Source of the DNA: an uncultured cyanobacterium
GTDB lineage: Bacteria; Cyanobacteriota; Cyanobacteriia; PCC-6307; Cyanobiaceae
Direction: 5' to 3'
Assembly: GCA_903871775.1 (NCBI GenBank)
Contig: CAIQIA010000016.1
Location: 1 to 64,000 of the forward strand
DNA length: 64,000 bases
In this document: piece after piece, positions 1 through 7,755 of the stretch
How positions within the stretch are numbered: the first letter of the stretch is position 1
How the letters are laid out: each line of letters begins with the position of its first letter
Translations under genes and position numbers: made by a program
The notes under the pieces: generated by a model
What the model was told of the DNA's origin: nothing
Databases searched by the model: none
Seen by the model: the letters and a program-made list of their open reading frames with translations, nothing else

Positions 1-366
1 CAGGCCGAAGGCACCGTGCAGGGCCACGAAGGCCCACAGACCCCCCAGCTGGCACCAGCGCACGAAGTCACCCTGGGCCTCGGGGCCCCACAGCAACAGC
101 AGGCTGTGGCCCATCGAGTCCGCCGGTGTCGACACGGCGGCAGTCAGAAAATTGCAGCCCTCCAGGTAGCTGCTGGCGATCCCGTGGGTGTACCACGAGG
201 TCACGAACGTGGTCCCGGTCAGCCAGCCCCCCAGCGCCAAGTAGGCACAGGGGAACAAAAGCAGGCCGGACCAGCCCACAAACACGAAGCGGTCGCGCTT
301 CAGCCAGTCATCGAGGACGTCGAACCATCCCCGGCCTGCCGGCGCCCGCCCTACTGCAATCGTCAT
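1..366 (-). CDS. psbD: Photosystem II D2 protein, N-terminal part (cut by window edge)
   Basis: The reverse strand reads about 122 codons of the D2 reaction-centre protein, starting with [20 protein letters not shown] and running through the first membrane segments to the window edge without a stop. D2 pairs with D1 in the photosystem II core of the thylakoid membrane and binds P680 chlorophyll, pheophytin and the QA quinone. The ATG at 366 matches the conserved start of cyanobacterial D2. The gene is divergent from ycf4. The remaining roughly two thirds, including the quinone-site residues, lie outside the window. In many cyanobacteria psbC follows psbD, but that cannot be checked here. Confidence 0.97.
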   Translation of the reverse strand, partial: MTIAVGRAPAGRGWFDVLDDWLKRDRFVFVGWSGLLLFPCAYLALGGWLTGTTFVTSWYTHGIASSYLEGCNFLTAAVSTPADSMGHSLLLLWGPEAQGDFVRWCQLGGLWAFVALHGAFGL

Positions 367-613
367 CGTGAAGATGCGCGGGGAAGTCCCGCTGAGAGGT
401 CGGATACCGGGCGATGGTAACAACGTTTCCGGGGTTGCCGCGGCCGCTGGCAACGGGCTGAAACCGAGCCGACGCCAGGCGCCGTAAGCATTTCTTCACG
501 GTCATGCCTGCGGCCGTCGCTGCGGTCGTTGCTGCGGCCGTGGCGCCGCCCCATCCCCGGAGCCCGGGTCCGTCGGGCAGGATGCCTGCATCCCAAACCC
601 CTGTGCAAGTCCG
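367..613. other. Divergent psbD/ycf4 intergenic region
   Basis: This 247-base GC-rich spacer must hold the psbD promoter on the minus strand and probably the ycf4 promoter on the plus strand. I found no pair of -35 and -10 boxes with convincing sequence and 16-18 nt spacing on either strand, and no small open reading frame resembling a photosystem peptide. Confidence 0.4.
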
Positions 614-1147
614 ATGAGCGAGTGCATCGACCAGCCCGTGGTCGGCTCCCGCCGCCTGTCGAACATCGTGGTGGCCACCGCCGTGAGCGTGGGGGGCCTG
701 GGGTTTCTGCTCACCAGCGCCTCCAGCCGCCTGGGCCGCGACCTGCTGCCGGTGGGACACCCGGCCGAGCTGCTCTGGGTGCCCCAGGGGCTGGTCATGG
801 GTCTCTACGGTGTGGCCGCCCTGCTGCTGGCGACCTACCTCTGGGCGGTGATCGGCCTCGACGTGGGGGCCGGCCGCAACCGCTTCGACCGGGAGGCCGA
901 TGCCATCACCATTGAGCGTCGGGGCTTCCGGCAGCTGATCCAGTTCAGCCTCCCCTGCTCCGACGTGCAAGCGGTGAAGGTGGAGGTGCGCGACGGCCTC
1001 AACCCCCGGCGGCGCCTCGCCCTCAGGCTGCGGGGCCGCCGTGATCTGCCCCTGACCCGGGTGGGGGAACCCATGGCCCTGGCTGATCTGGAACGGTCAG
1101 GGGCCGAGCTGGCCAAATACCTGGGCGTGCCGCTGGAGGGCGTATGA
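614..1147 (+). CDS. ycf4: Photosystem I assembly protein Ycf4
   Basis: The 177-residue product matches Ycf4 in length and layout: two hydrophobic segments near residues 17-37 and 57-80, then a soluble C-terminal domain exposed to the cytoplasm. Ycf4 is a thylakoid membrane factor that helps assemble the photosystem I core. The ATG at 614 gives the expected N-terminus ahead of the first membrane helix. The stop overlaps the next gene start by 4 nt, so the two are probably co-transcribed. psbD lies divergently upstream. Confidence 0.93.
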   Translation: MSECIDQPVVGSRRLSNIVVATAVSVGGLGFLLTSASSRLGRDLLPVGHPAELLWVPQGLVMGLYGVAALLLATYLWAVIGLDVGAGRNRFDREADAITIERRGFRQLIQFSLPCSDVQAVKVEVRDGLNPRRRLALRLRGRRDLPLTRVGEPMALADLERSGAELAKYLGVPLEGV

Positions 1148-1827
1148 GACGGAGGGCTCTGGCGGCGGCTGCCACCGGGCTGCTGGCCCTGCTGATCACG
1201 GCCTGTGCACCACCGGCGGCCCAGGGCGACCTGGGCTGCAGCCGCAGTTCGGTTCCCTGCCTGCAGGGCAAGGTGCGGGTGGCCCTCACCACCAGCCGGG
1301 GCCGGGTGCTCATCGACCTCGATGGATCCAGTGCTCCGCTCACCGCCGGCAACGTCCTCGATCTGGTGCGCCGGGGCGCCTACAACGGCACCGTCTTCCA
1401 CCGGGTGGTGCGCGAGCCGCAGCCCTTCGTGGTGCAGGGGGGGGATCCCCAGAGCGCAAACCCCTCGGTGCCCGCCACCAGCTGGGGCCAGGGCAGCTGG
1501 ATCGATCCTGCGACCAATACCCCCCGTTTCATCCCCCTCGAACTGAAGCGCAAAGGCGACAGGCAGCCCCGCTACGGCACGGTGATCGAGGGTCCACGCA
1601 TCAGCGAGGAGCTGGCCCTGCCCCACCATCGCGGAGCCGTGGCGATGGCCCGCTCCCAGGACCCCAACTCGGCCAGCGCCCAGTTCTATGTGGCCCTCGC
1701 CGACCTGCCCGAGCTTGATGGGCGCTACGCCGTCTTCGGCACCGTCGTCGAAGGCATGCCGGTGGTTGATGCGATCCGCCAGGGGGACCGGCTGATCAAG
1801 GCCGAGGTCGTGGGCCCGGTGCGCTGA
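1144..1827 (+). CDS. Cyclophilin-type peptidyl-prolyl isomerase, lipoprotein
   Basis: The 227-residue protein starts with a basic, hydrophobic signal ending in a lipobox (L-I-T-A-C, Cys21), so it is probably a lipid-anchored periplasmic or thylakoid-lumen protein. Residues from about 44 to the end form a cyclophilin domain with the FHRV motif near residue 85, VQGGDP near 97-102 and a [11 protein letters not shown] stretch. Cyclophilins catalyse cis-trans isomerisation of X-Pro bonds during folding. Its 4-nt overlap with ycf4 suggests one transcript and a possible role in folding lumenal or periplasmic proteins. The exact client is unknown. Confidence 0.9.
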   Translation: MRRRALAAAATGLLALLITACAPPAAQGDLGCSRSSVPCLQGKVRVALTTSRGRVLIDLDGSSAPLTAGNVLDLVRRGAYNGTVFHRVVREPQPFVVQGGDPQSANPSVPATSWGQGSWIDPATNTPRFIPLELKRKGDRQPRYGTVIEGPRISEELALPHHRGAVAMARSQDPNSASAQFYVALADLPELDGRYAVFGTVVEGMPVVDAIRQGDRLIKAEVVGPVR

Positions 1828-1839
1828 GACGCGCCGGGA

Positions 1840-2370
1840 TCAGGCGGGCACCTTCGTCTCGGACAGCTGCTGCTTGAGGGACTCGGAGTTGACCCCCGAG
1901 GCCCTCTGCAGGGCCACCTTGCCCGTGCGGGCGATCTCAAGGATGCCGAAGGGTCGCAGCAGCTGCTCGAGGGCCACGAGCTTGCCGGGGTCACCGACCA
2001 CCTCAAGGGTAAGGGCCGTGTCGGCGACATCGACCACCTTGGCGCGGAACACCTGCACCAGGTCGAACACGGCGCCACGGCTGGTGGCATCGGCCTGAAC
2101 CTTGACCAGCATCAGCTCCCGCTCGACGGCGGGGATCACCGTCAGGTCGATCACCTCGAGCACGTTGACCAGCTTCAGCAGCTGACGGGTCATCTGCTCG
2201 AGGATCCGGTCATCGCCGGCGACGACCATCGTCAGCCGCGAGATGCCGGCCTGTTCGGTGGGACCCACGGCCAGGCTCTCGATGTTGTACCCCCGGCGGG
2301 CGAACAGCCCCGAGATGCGGCTGAGCGCACCGGATTGATCCTCCACCAGCACCGACAGGGTGTGCTTCAT
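1840..2370 (-). CDS. ilvH: Acetolactate synthase small (regulatory) subunit
   Basis: The product (176 residues from the ATG at 2370) begins [20 protein letters not shown], the typical start of IlvH, followed by the conserved [14 protein letters not shown] stretch of the N-terminal ACT domain and a C-terminal ALS_ss domain. It is the regulatory partner of the catalytic IlvB subunit in branched-chain amino acid synthesis and mediates valine feedback inhibition. An upstream in-frame ATG at 2385 would add five residues (MVDPL), but the family start favours 2370. It converges on the cyclophilin gene with only 12 nt between stops. The catalytic subunit is not in this window. Confidence 0.95.
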   Translation of the reverse strand: MKHTLSVLVEDQSGALSRISGLFARRGYNIESLAVGPTEQAGISRLTMVVAGDDRILEQMTRQLLKLVNVLEVIDLTVIPAVERELMLVKVQADATSRGAVFDLVQVFRAKVVDVADTALTLEVVGDPGKLVALEQLLRPFGILEIARTGKVALQRASGVNSESLKQQLSETKVPA

Positions 2371-2416
2371 CAGCGGGTCCACCATTCCCCCAAGGGGCCT
2401 GGGCTCAACCTAGACG

Positions 2417-3370
2417 TCAGGGGGTGGACGGCCGCAACCAGGCGAGCAGGGCGGCATTGAACGCGGCCGGATCTTCGTCGTGGGGGCAGTGACCCACCGC
2501 ATCGAGCCAGTGCAGCCGGCAGAGGTGCCCGGGGGCCCGCTGCAGCACCCGTCGGGCCACCGCCGGCGGCACCAGCCGGTCGCGGGCGCCCCAGAGCAGC
2601 AGCAGCGGTCGCTCGAGGCGGCTCAGCAGCGCCGGCGCAGTGGCGGCCCTGGGTCGCAGCCCCATGCCCCGCACCATGCCCGCCAGGGAACGGGCCGCGG
2701 TGGGGCGGGCGGCCGGCCGGGCCACCAGCCGCAGCAGGTCATGGTCGATGCGTTCGAGCCGGTAGTAGGCCGATGCCAGCCCCAGCCGCAACAACAGCGG
2801 CTGGCGCAGGAGCCCGATGAGCGCCGGCAGGGGCAGCCGCAGCAGGGCCTGGCCGGCGAGCACGAGCCGGCGGTGCCAGCGCCGTTTCCAGGGGGCACGG
2901 CGGCGGGGCAGGGGGGCCAGCAGGGCGGGATCGGGCAGGGGGGCAGCCACCACCGCCCGCACCAGCTCAGGACGGAACACCGCCGTGGTGAGGGAGACGA
3001 GCCCACCGATCGAATTGCCCACCAGGACGGCGGGGGCCTGGACGACCTCCTGCAGGAAGTGCTGCAGCTGCCGGCTCCAGAGGCGGTTGTCGAGGGCGAT
3101 GCCGGGTTGATCGGAGCGGCCGAAGCCCAGCAGATCCAGGGCGAAGACCTGGTAACCGGCCTCGGCCAGGCCGGCCACATTGGCCCGCCAGTGGCCGCTG
3201 CAGGCCCCGAAGCCGTGCAGCAGCACCAGCGGCTCGCCGTCGCGGGGTCCGTAGCGGCGCCAGTGGCAGTGCCAGCCCGCAAACTGGTGAACGCCATGTT
3301 CCCCCCAGTCGCTGCCGGAACCGGCGACGGGGGGATCCCAGGTGCCCGGGGGAGAGTCGATCGTGTCCAC
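2417..3370 (-). CDS. Alpha/beta-hydrolase fold protein
   Basis: This 317-residue protein has the full alpha/beta-hydrolase layout: an oxyanion HGFG motif at 52-55, a nucleophile elbow GNSIGG with Ser120, an acidic residue in WGARDRLVP (Asp264) and a catalytic His in VGHCPHDEDP (His294). No signal peptide is apparent, so it is likely cytoplasmic. Related cyanobacterial proteins are annotated only as hydrolases or haloperoxidase-like, and the substrate cannot be read from sequence. The start is divergent from, and overlaps by 29 nt, the annotated trm1 start. That overlap shrinks if trm1 uses the GTG at 3363. Confidence 0.85.
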   Translation of the reverse strand: MDTIDSPPGTWDPPVAGSGSDWGEHGVHQFAGWHCHWRRYGPRDGEPLVLLHGFGACSGHWRANVAGLAEAGYQVFALDLLGFGRSDQPGIALDNRLWSRQLQHFLQEVVQAPAVLVGNSIGGLVSLTTAVFRPELVRAVVAAPLPDPALLAPLPRRRAPWKRRWHRRLVLAGQALLRLPLPALIGLLRQPLLLRLGLASAYYRLERIDHDLLRLVARPAARPTAARSLAGMVRGMGLRPRAATAPALLSRLERPLLLLWGARDRLVPPAVARRVLQRAPGHLCRLHWLDAVGHCPHDEDPAAFNAALLAWLRPSTP

Positions 3371-4514
3371 GCCTGAGGCCCACCCGTCCCGCTACTCCGA
3401 GGGTGCCGCATCCGTGGACCCGGGGGAGGGCTTCTTCCGGCCGGATTCCCGGCCGAGCCGTGACCTGGGGGTGGCCCTGCTGCGCGTCCTGGCGGCCAGG
3501 CGCGCGCCGGCCGGGGCCCTGACGGTGCTGGATGGCCTGGCCGGTTGCGGCATCCGCAGCCTGCGCTATGGACTCGAAGCCGGGGCCACGGAGGTGCTCA
3601 GCAACGACGCCGACCCCCGGCGGCGCCCCCTGCTCGAGCGCAACCTGGCACCGCTGGCGGCCCGGGGGGTGGCCAGCGAGGTCGAGACCACCACGATTCA
3701 GAAGCTGCTCGCCCGCTGCCTGCTCGAGGAGCGACGGTTCGACTGGGTGGATCTCGATGCCTTCGGCGGCAGCACCGAGCTGCTGCCCCTGGCCATCGAG
3801 GCCGTGCGCTTTGAGGGGGTGCTGTACCTGGCCAGCACCGACGGCCGTTCGTTCACCGGCCACGACCGACGGGCGGCCGTGCGGCGCCTGGGGGCGGCGG
3901 TGCGGGCCCAGCCGTGCAGCTGGGAGCTGGCCCTGCGCCTGCAGCTCGGGGCCATCGCCCGGGCGGCCTGGGGCCAGGGCCGGGGCATCCGACCGCTGCT
4001 GAGCCTCAGCGACGGCCGCACGTTCCGCACGGCGGTGGCCATCCGCCGCCATCCGGCCGCCGCTGAGGAAAGCCAGCTGGGACTGACGGGCTACTGCCAC
4101 GGCTGCGGTGATCACCGGGGGGCATCGCTGCTGCAGCTGCGCCCGGGCTGGCTCGGTCGCTGCCCCTGCGGCGGCGAGCCGGTCGTGAGCGGCCCCCTCT
4201 GGCGGGGTCCGCTGCAGGACCCTGCATGGCTGCGCGCTGCGGACGCCCAGGCCCCCGCCGGAACCCTGGCTCCAGCCAGTCGCCGCCGCCTCGAGCAGCT
4301 GGCCGCCGATACCGGCCTGCCGGCGGAGGCCTGGTCCCAGGGCGACCTGGGTCGCCGGCTGGCGCAGGGCCCACCCCCCCTGGCGGTGCTGATCGAGCGG
4401 CTGCGGAACGGGGGGTGGCAGGCCGGGGTCAGCGGAGTGGCGGCCGGGCAGTTCCGCACTGATGCCCCCTGGAGCGCCGTGCTGGAGGCCGGACGGCAAC
4501 GCCACAGCCGATAA
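3342..4514 (+). CDS. trm1: tRNA (guanine26-N2) dimethyltransferase, Trm1 family
   Basis: The 390-residue protein has an SAM-binding motif ([18 protein letters not shown], about 62-79), a SNDADP acidic loop near 87-92, the motif IV region [10 protein letters not shown] (134-143) and a C-terminal zinc-like cluster with two Cys-x2-Cys / Cys-x-Cys pairs (YCHGCG and CPCGG). Trm1 methylates G26 of tRNA. It is mainly archaeal and eukaryotic, with a few bacterial lineages including Aquifex and cyanobacteria. The usual motif IV DPFG or DPYG reads DAFG here. The first ATG at 3342 overlaps the divergent hydrolase; the GTG at 3363 is an equally plausible start. Confidence 0.85.
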   Translation: MPGGESIVSTPEAHPSRYSEGAASVDPGEGFFRPDSRPSRDLGVALLRVLAARRAPAGALTVLDGLAGCGIRSLRYGLEAGATEVLSNDADPRRRPLLERNLAPLAARGVASEVETTTIQKLLARCLLEERRFDWVDLDAFGGSTELLPLAIEAVRFEGVLYLASTDGRSFTGHDRRAAVRRLGAAVRAQPCSWELALRLQLGAIARAAWGQGRGIRPLLSLSDGRTFRTAVAIRRHPAAAEESQLGLTGYCHGCGDHRGASLLQLRPGWLGRCPCGGEPVVSGPLWRGPLQDPAWLRAADAQAPAGTLAPASRRRLEQLAADTGLPAEAWSQGDLGRRLAQGPPPLAVLIERLRNGGWQAGVSGVAAGQFRTDAPWSAVLEAGRQRHSR

Positions 4515-4540
4515 GCTGCTGCCGACTGACAGACCACGCC

Positions 4541-4642
4541 ATGGCATCGGAAATCTTCGGCACGGCCGCCCTCTTCTGGGTGCTCATCCCCCTGGGCCTG
4601 CTGGGTGGGGCGCTGCTGCTGAAGCTGCAGGGCAACAGCTGA
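4541..4642 (+). CDS. petM: Cytochrome b6f complex subunit VII (PetM)
   Basis: This tiny gene encodes 33 residues, starting [20 protein letters not shown] and ending in KLQGNS, which is nearly the textbook PetM sequence. It forms a single membrane helix and is one of the small subunits of the cytochrome b6f complex in the thylakoid membrane. It sits 26 nt after trm1 and 51 nt before ycf39 on the same strand. It is easy to miss because of its size. Confidence 0.95.
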   Translation: MASEIFGTAALFWVLIPLGLLGGALLLKLQGNS

Positions 4643-4693
4643 CCCGCGGCCGATCCGCCCGGTCCTTAGGCTCGCTGCGATCTGGGATGGGCC

Positions 4694-5656
4694 ATGAAGG
4701 TGCTGGTGTTCGGCGGGACCGGGACCCTCGGTCGACAGATCGCCCGTCGTGCCCTCGATGCCGGCCACACGGTGCGGTGCATGGTGCGGTCGCCACGCAA
4801 GGCCTCCTTCCTGCAGGAATGGGGCTGCGAGCTGACCCGGGGCAATCTCCTCGACGGCGAGTCTCTCGCCTATGCCCTTGAGGGTCAGGAGGCGGTGATC
4901 GACGCGGCCACCACCCGGGCGAGCGACAGCGACAGCGTTTACCGAATCGACTGGGAGGGCAAGCGCAACCTGCTCAGCCACTGCCGCCGGGCTGGCGTCG
5001 ACCGCTTTGTGTTTCTGTCGCTGCTGCACGCCGAGGCCTACCCCTCGGTGCCGCTGATGGACATCAAGGCCGCCACGGAGGAGCACCTGCAGGAATCGGG
5101 TTTCGCCTTCACGATCCTGCGCAGTTCAGCGTTCATGCAGGGCCTGATCAGCCAGTTCGCCATCCCGATCCTTGAATCGCAGACGGTCTGGGTGAGCGGC
5201 CAGGCCGCCCCCATCGCCTACATCAACACTCAGGACCTGGCCCAGTTCGCCGTGGCGGCCCTGCAGCGACCGGAGACGGAGGGCCGCCGGTTCGATGTGG
5301 TGGGGCCCCGGGCCTGGAACACCGGCGAAGTGGTGCAGCTGTGCGAACGGCTCACCCGCCGGCAGGCCCGGGTGATCCGCGTGCAGCCGGTGGTGCTGCA
5401 GCTGATGCAGGGGCTGTGTTCGTTCTTCGAAGCAGGTCTGAACGTGTCAGAACGGCTGGCCTTCGCCGAGGTGGGCAGCGACGGCCGGGCCCTCGACGCA
5501 CCGATGGACGAGACGTACGCCAGCTTCGGGCTCGATCCGGCCGCCACCACCCGTCTCGAGGACTACCTGGAGGAATACACCAGCGGCATCCTGCGGCGGC
5601 TGCGGGAGATGGAGGCCGATCTCGATCAGAACGCCCGCAAGAAGCTGCCGTTCTGA
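4694..5656 (+). CDS. ycf39: Ycf39-type NAD(P)-binding photosystem II assembly factor
   Basis: The 320-residue protein is an atypical short-chain dehydrogenase with an N-terminal GGTGTLG dinucleotide-binding motif (8-14). It lacks the YxxxK catalytic pair and keeps the family signatures around the KAATEEHLQESG and YINTQDLA segments. Ycf39 (plant HCF244) acts with HliD-type proteins in early assembly of the D1 module and chlorophyll supply to photosystem II. Start choice is clear: ATG at 4694 directly precedes the Rossmann beta strand. Its neighbours petM, ycf4 and psbD are also photosynthesis genes. Confidence 0.9.
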   Translation: MKVLVFGGTGTLGRQIARRALDAGHTVRCMVRSPRKASFLQEWGCELTRGNLLDGESLAYALEGQEAVIDAATTRASDSDSVYRIDWEGKRNLLSHCRRAGVDRFVFLSLLHAEAYPSVPLMDIKAATEEHLQESGFAFTILRSSAFMQGLISQFAIPILESQTVWVSGQAAPIAYINTQDLAQFAVAALQRPETEGRRFDVVGPRAWNTGEVVQLCERLTRRQARVIRVQPVVLQLMQGLCSFFEAGLNVSERLAFAEVGSDGRALDAPMDETYASFGLDPAATTRLEDYLEEYTSGILRRLREMEADLDQNARKKLPF

Positions 5657-5668
5657 AGCCGGGCTGGG

Positions 5669-5695
5669 TTGCGCTTCAGATCAGGCTCCTAGAAT
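5669..5695 (+). promoter_or_regulatory. Possible promoter upstream of first winged-helix gene
   Basis: A good -10 hexamer TAGAAT lies at 5690-5695, in a spacer between ycf39 and the first winged-helix gene. The best upstream box is TTGCGC at 5669-5674, but the 15-nt spacing is short. The -10 match is seen; promoter activity is inferred. Confidence 0.3.
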
Positions 5696-5747
5696 CAGGG
5701 CATCACCATCTGCAGCCTTGCCTCGCCGCATCGCCAGCCTGCCATCC

Positions 5748-6362
5748 ATGGCATCCACGTCCCCCGAGCGGTCAGGTCAGGTCCCGGGCGATGCTGGCGA
5801 GATGCCGGATGCCGCGGCCCCGAACCCCGGCAGGGATGAGAGCATTCAGGTGAATCGCCTGGTCGAGCAGCTCATCAGCTCGATGGATGAGCTCAGGGAC
5901 GGGGCGCATCCGCTGCTCAACCGCAACGCCCTGCAGCATCTGGTGGAGCGCTGCCAGTCGCTGCTGGTGGGCTCGTCGCTGGCGGCCCTCACCACCCTGG
6001 GGGGCATCGGAGCCGGCGCTTTCGAGACCGATCGGATGAAGGAACTGCGGGTGGGGCCCCTCACCCTCGACCCGCGCAGCCTGGACGTCACCGTCCACGA
6101 CCGACCCCTGAACCTGACCCGCAAGGAATACGACCTGCTGCGTTTTCTGCTCAGTCACCGGGGCGAGGCCCTGGCCCGCGACCGCATCCTCGAGCAGGTG
6201 TGGGACCGGGACCATCTGGGCAAGGAGAACCTGCTGGATGTGTACATCCGATCCCTGCGCAGCAAGCTGCGTCCCCTGGGCGGCGACGGCATGATCCAGA
6301 CCCTGCGCGGCACCGGTTACATCGTTCGCGACTGGCCGGAACCGGAGAGCCCCGGAGCCTGA
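5748..6362 (+). CDS. OmpR-type winged-helix DNA-binding protein without receiver (paralogue 1)
   Basis: The 204-residue product has a C-terminal OmpR/PhoB-type winged-helix domain (about residues 110-197): LTRKEYDLLRFLLSH, the DNA-recognition region and the wing ending RGTGYIV. The N-terminal half has no phospho-acceptor receiver domain. Instead it has a short helical region (HPLLNRNALQHLVERC) also visible in the next two genes. It is the first of three tandem paralogues, so probably a transcription factor of unknown regulon. ATG 5748 was preferred over an upstream TTG at 5718. The signal it responds to cannot be inferred from the protein. Confidence 0.8.
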   Translation: MASTSPERSGQVPGDAGEMPDAAAPNPGRDESIQVNRLVEQLISSMDELRDGAHPLLNRNALQHLVERCQSLLVGSSLAALTTLGGIGAGAFETDRMKELRVGPLTLDPRSLDVTVHDRPLNLTRKEYDLLRFLLSHRGEALARDRILEQVWDRDHLGKENLLDVYIRSLRSKLRPLGGDGMIQTLRGTGYIVRDWPEPESPGA

Positions 6363-6412
6363 GACCCAACCCCCAAGACTTAAGCCAGTACGCACTCAGT
6401 GTCCACAAAGAT

Positions 6413-6435
6413 GACTCTTGCAACTTCTGCATAAG
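6413..6435. promoter_or_regulatory. Palindromic operator-like motif, copy A
   Basis: The sequence GACTCTTGCAACTTCTGCATAAG contains TTGCA and TGCATAAG as near inverted repeats around the 5-nt spacer ACTTC. A close copy lies before the third paralogue at 7035-7054. The conservation and dyad symmetry fit an operator, possibly bound by one of the winged-helix proteins encoded on either side. Binding is inferred. Confidence 0.45.
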
Positions 6436-6503
6436 CGGCTTTGAGGGATTGTCCTCAGGCCCTGCGACAACGACAATGGGTGCAACTTGACCGAGGGTGC
6501 CGC

Positions 6504-7115
6504 GTGGACACCAGCGAGCGACCTGGCGATGCGATGCGAGCCGTTCTCTCCATCAACCGGCAGACCGAACAGCTGGCGATGGCAATTGATGCCATCAAGG
6601 GTCAATGTGATCCGTTGCTGAATCTCTCGGCCCTTGAACTGCTGATCTTCAGAATCCGTCAACTGCTGGGGCGCCCTCTTGCCACCAAGGCGAATCTACC
6701 GGCCCGGCTGGAGGCAGGCCCCCTGGTGATCGACCTGCGCAGCAATGATGTCACCGTTGCTGGACGACGGATCGACCTGTCGCGGCGGGAGCATGATCTG
6801 CTGTGCTTTCTGATGCGCCATCCCGAAGAAGCCCTGTCGCGCGAGCAGATTCTGCTGGCGGTCTGGGGAGAGGCACACCGGGGGAAAGACAACCTGCTTG
6901 ACGTCTACATCGCCTACGTGCGCGCGAAGCTCAGGCCCCATGGGGCCGAAGGCATGATCGAGACCCTGCGGGGAACGGGTTACATCCTGCGGGCTCCCCA
7001 AAAAAGGGGGGAGGGAACGAGTGAGACTCGGCAAGACTATGCAAGTTCTGCATACCCGCCAGCTGAAACTCATTCTGCGGCAATCTTGTGCCAAGGTGCA
7101 ATCAGGTGCCTCTGA
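6504..7115 (+). CDS. OmpR-type winged-helix DNA-binding protein without receiver (paralogue 2)
   Basis: This protein of about 203 residues resembles its neighbours, with an N-terminal helical region (CDPLLNLSALELLIF) and a C-terminal OmpR-type winged helix ending RGTGYIL. There is no receiver domain. GTG 6504 is chosen because the upstream sequence aligns with that before the GTG start of paralogue 3; a TTG at 6441 is also in frame but would put coding sequence across the conserved leader. After the wing it carries an extra tail of about 37 residues absent from both paralogues. An A6G6 tract at 7000-7011 marks the point where one frame change would restore an early stop at 7022-7024. Confidence 0.75.
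   Translation: MDTSERPGDAMRAVLSINRQTEQLAMAIDAIKGQCDPLLNLSALELLIFRIRQLLGRPLATKANLPARLEAGPLVIDLRSNDVTVAGRRIDLSRREHDLLCFLMRHPEEALSREQILLAVWGEAHRGKDNLLDVYIAYVRAKLRPHGAEGMIETLRGTGYILRAPQKRGEGTSETRQDYASSAYPPAETHSAAILCQGAIRCL
7000..7011 (+). other. A6-G6 homopolymer tract at the end of winged-helix paralogue 2
   Basis: Six A are followed by six G just after the winged-helix domain. In the annotated frame, reading continues for about 37 further codons through the motif-B region. In the -1 frame it reaches TGA at 7022-7024, in a TGAGAC context identical to the stop context of paralogue 1. The tract is a candidate site for mutation, transcriptional slippage or ribosomal frameshifting, or for a sequencing error. 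Confidence 0.5.
7035..7054. promoter_or_regulatory. Palindromic operator-like motif, copy B
   Basis: TATGCA and TGCATA form a perfect inverted repeat around the spacer AGTTC, within GACTATGCAAGTTCTGCATA. It matches copy A at 6413-6435 and lies 67 nt before the GTG of paralogue 3. Downstream of both copies the sequence also shares TGCGRCAA and GGTGCAA blocks, so the two leaders are homologous. Confidence 0.5.
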
Positions 7116-7121
7116 CTAACA

Positions 7122-7637
7122 GTGGTTGAGACGGGCGGGGCACCGACTGATCAGCGACCCCTGGACCAGACGTTTCACCCCATCCAGGCGCTCATCGATC
7201 AGTTGCTGAACGCCCTCCAAGAGCTGCCACCGAACGATGTCGTCAACCTTGACCGCACCCGTTTGCGCCAGCTCGTGACCCTGCTGCGCACCCAGGCCAG
7301 CACGGTCGAACTGCTCACCATCGGCTGTGTCCGCCTCGATGGTGAAACCCGCGAAGTGGTGGTGGCCGACCGGCGGGAGTCGCTCACCCGTCGCGAATTC
7401 GACCTGCTGCATGCGCTGATGCGGCACCCCGGTGAAACCCTCAGCCGCGAACAGATCCTCGGCTGGGTGTGGGGCGATGCCCGCAGGGCCAGCGGCAACC
7501 TGGTCGATGTCTACATCCGTTATCTGCGCAACAAGCTGCGGCCCCTGGGGGTGGCCACCTGCCTCGAGACCATCCGGGGGGTGGGTTACCAGTTTCAGCC
7601 CCTGGAAGCGCCCAGGGTTCCACCGGCCCGTCGATAA
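7122..7637 (+). CDS. OmpR-type winged-helix DNA-binding protein without receiver (paralogue 3)
   Basis: The 171-residue product is the shortest of the trio. It has the related N-terminal region (VVNLDRTRLRQLVTLLR) and a C-terminal winged helix with LTRREFDLLHALMRH, the VDVYIRYLRNKLRP recognition segment and a wing ending RGVGYQF. It lacks a receiver domain. The start is GTG 7122; no ATG lies closer in frame. It is followed after 118 nt by the ndhF4 operon on the same strand, so it could regulate CO2 uptake, but only position suggests this. Confidence 0.8.
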   Translation: MVETGGAPTDQRPLDQTFHPIQALIDQLLNALQELPPNDVVNLDRTRLRQLVTLLRTQASTVELLTIGCVRLDGETREVVVADRRESLTRREFDLLHALMRHPGETLSREQILGWVWGDARRASGNLVDVYIRYLRNKLRPLGVATCLETIRGVGYQFQPLEAPRVPPARR

Positions 7638-7755
7638 GCGCCGCTTCTGGCGGTGATCGGCCATTCCAACGGCTGCGGGGCCGCAACTCCCCCGTGGGCA
7701 TCCATAAACTTCCGCGACATGGTTCCCACACCGGAGCCGCCCAACGACCCTTGCC

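Noticed and set aside
308-970. A 220-codon minus-strand frame opposite ycf4
   Set aside because: It lies opposite ycf4 and has the Arg/Pro/Gly composition of a shadow frame.
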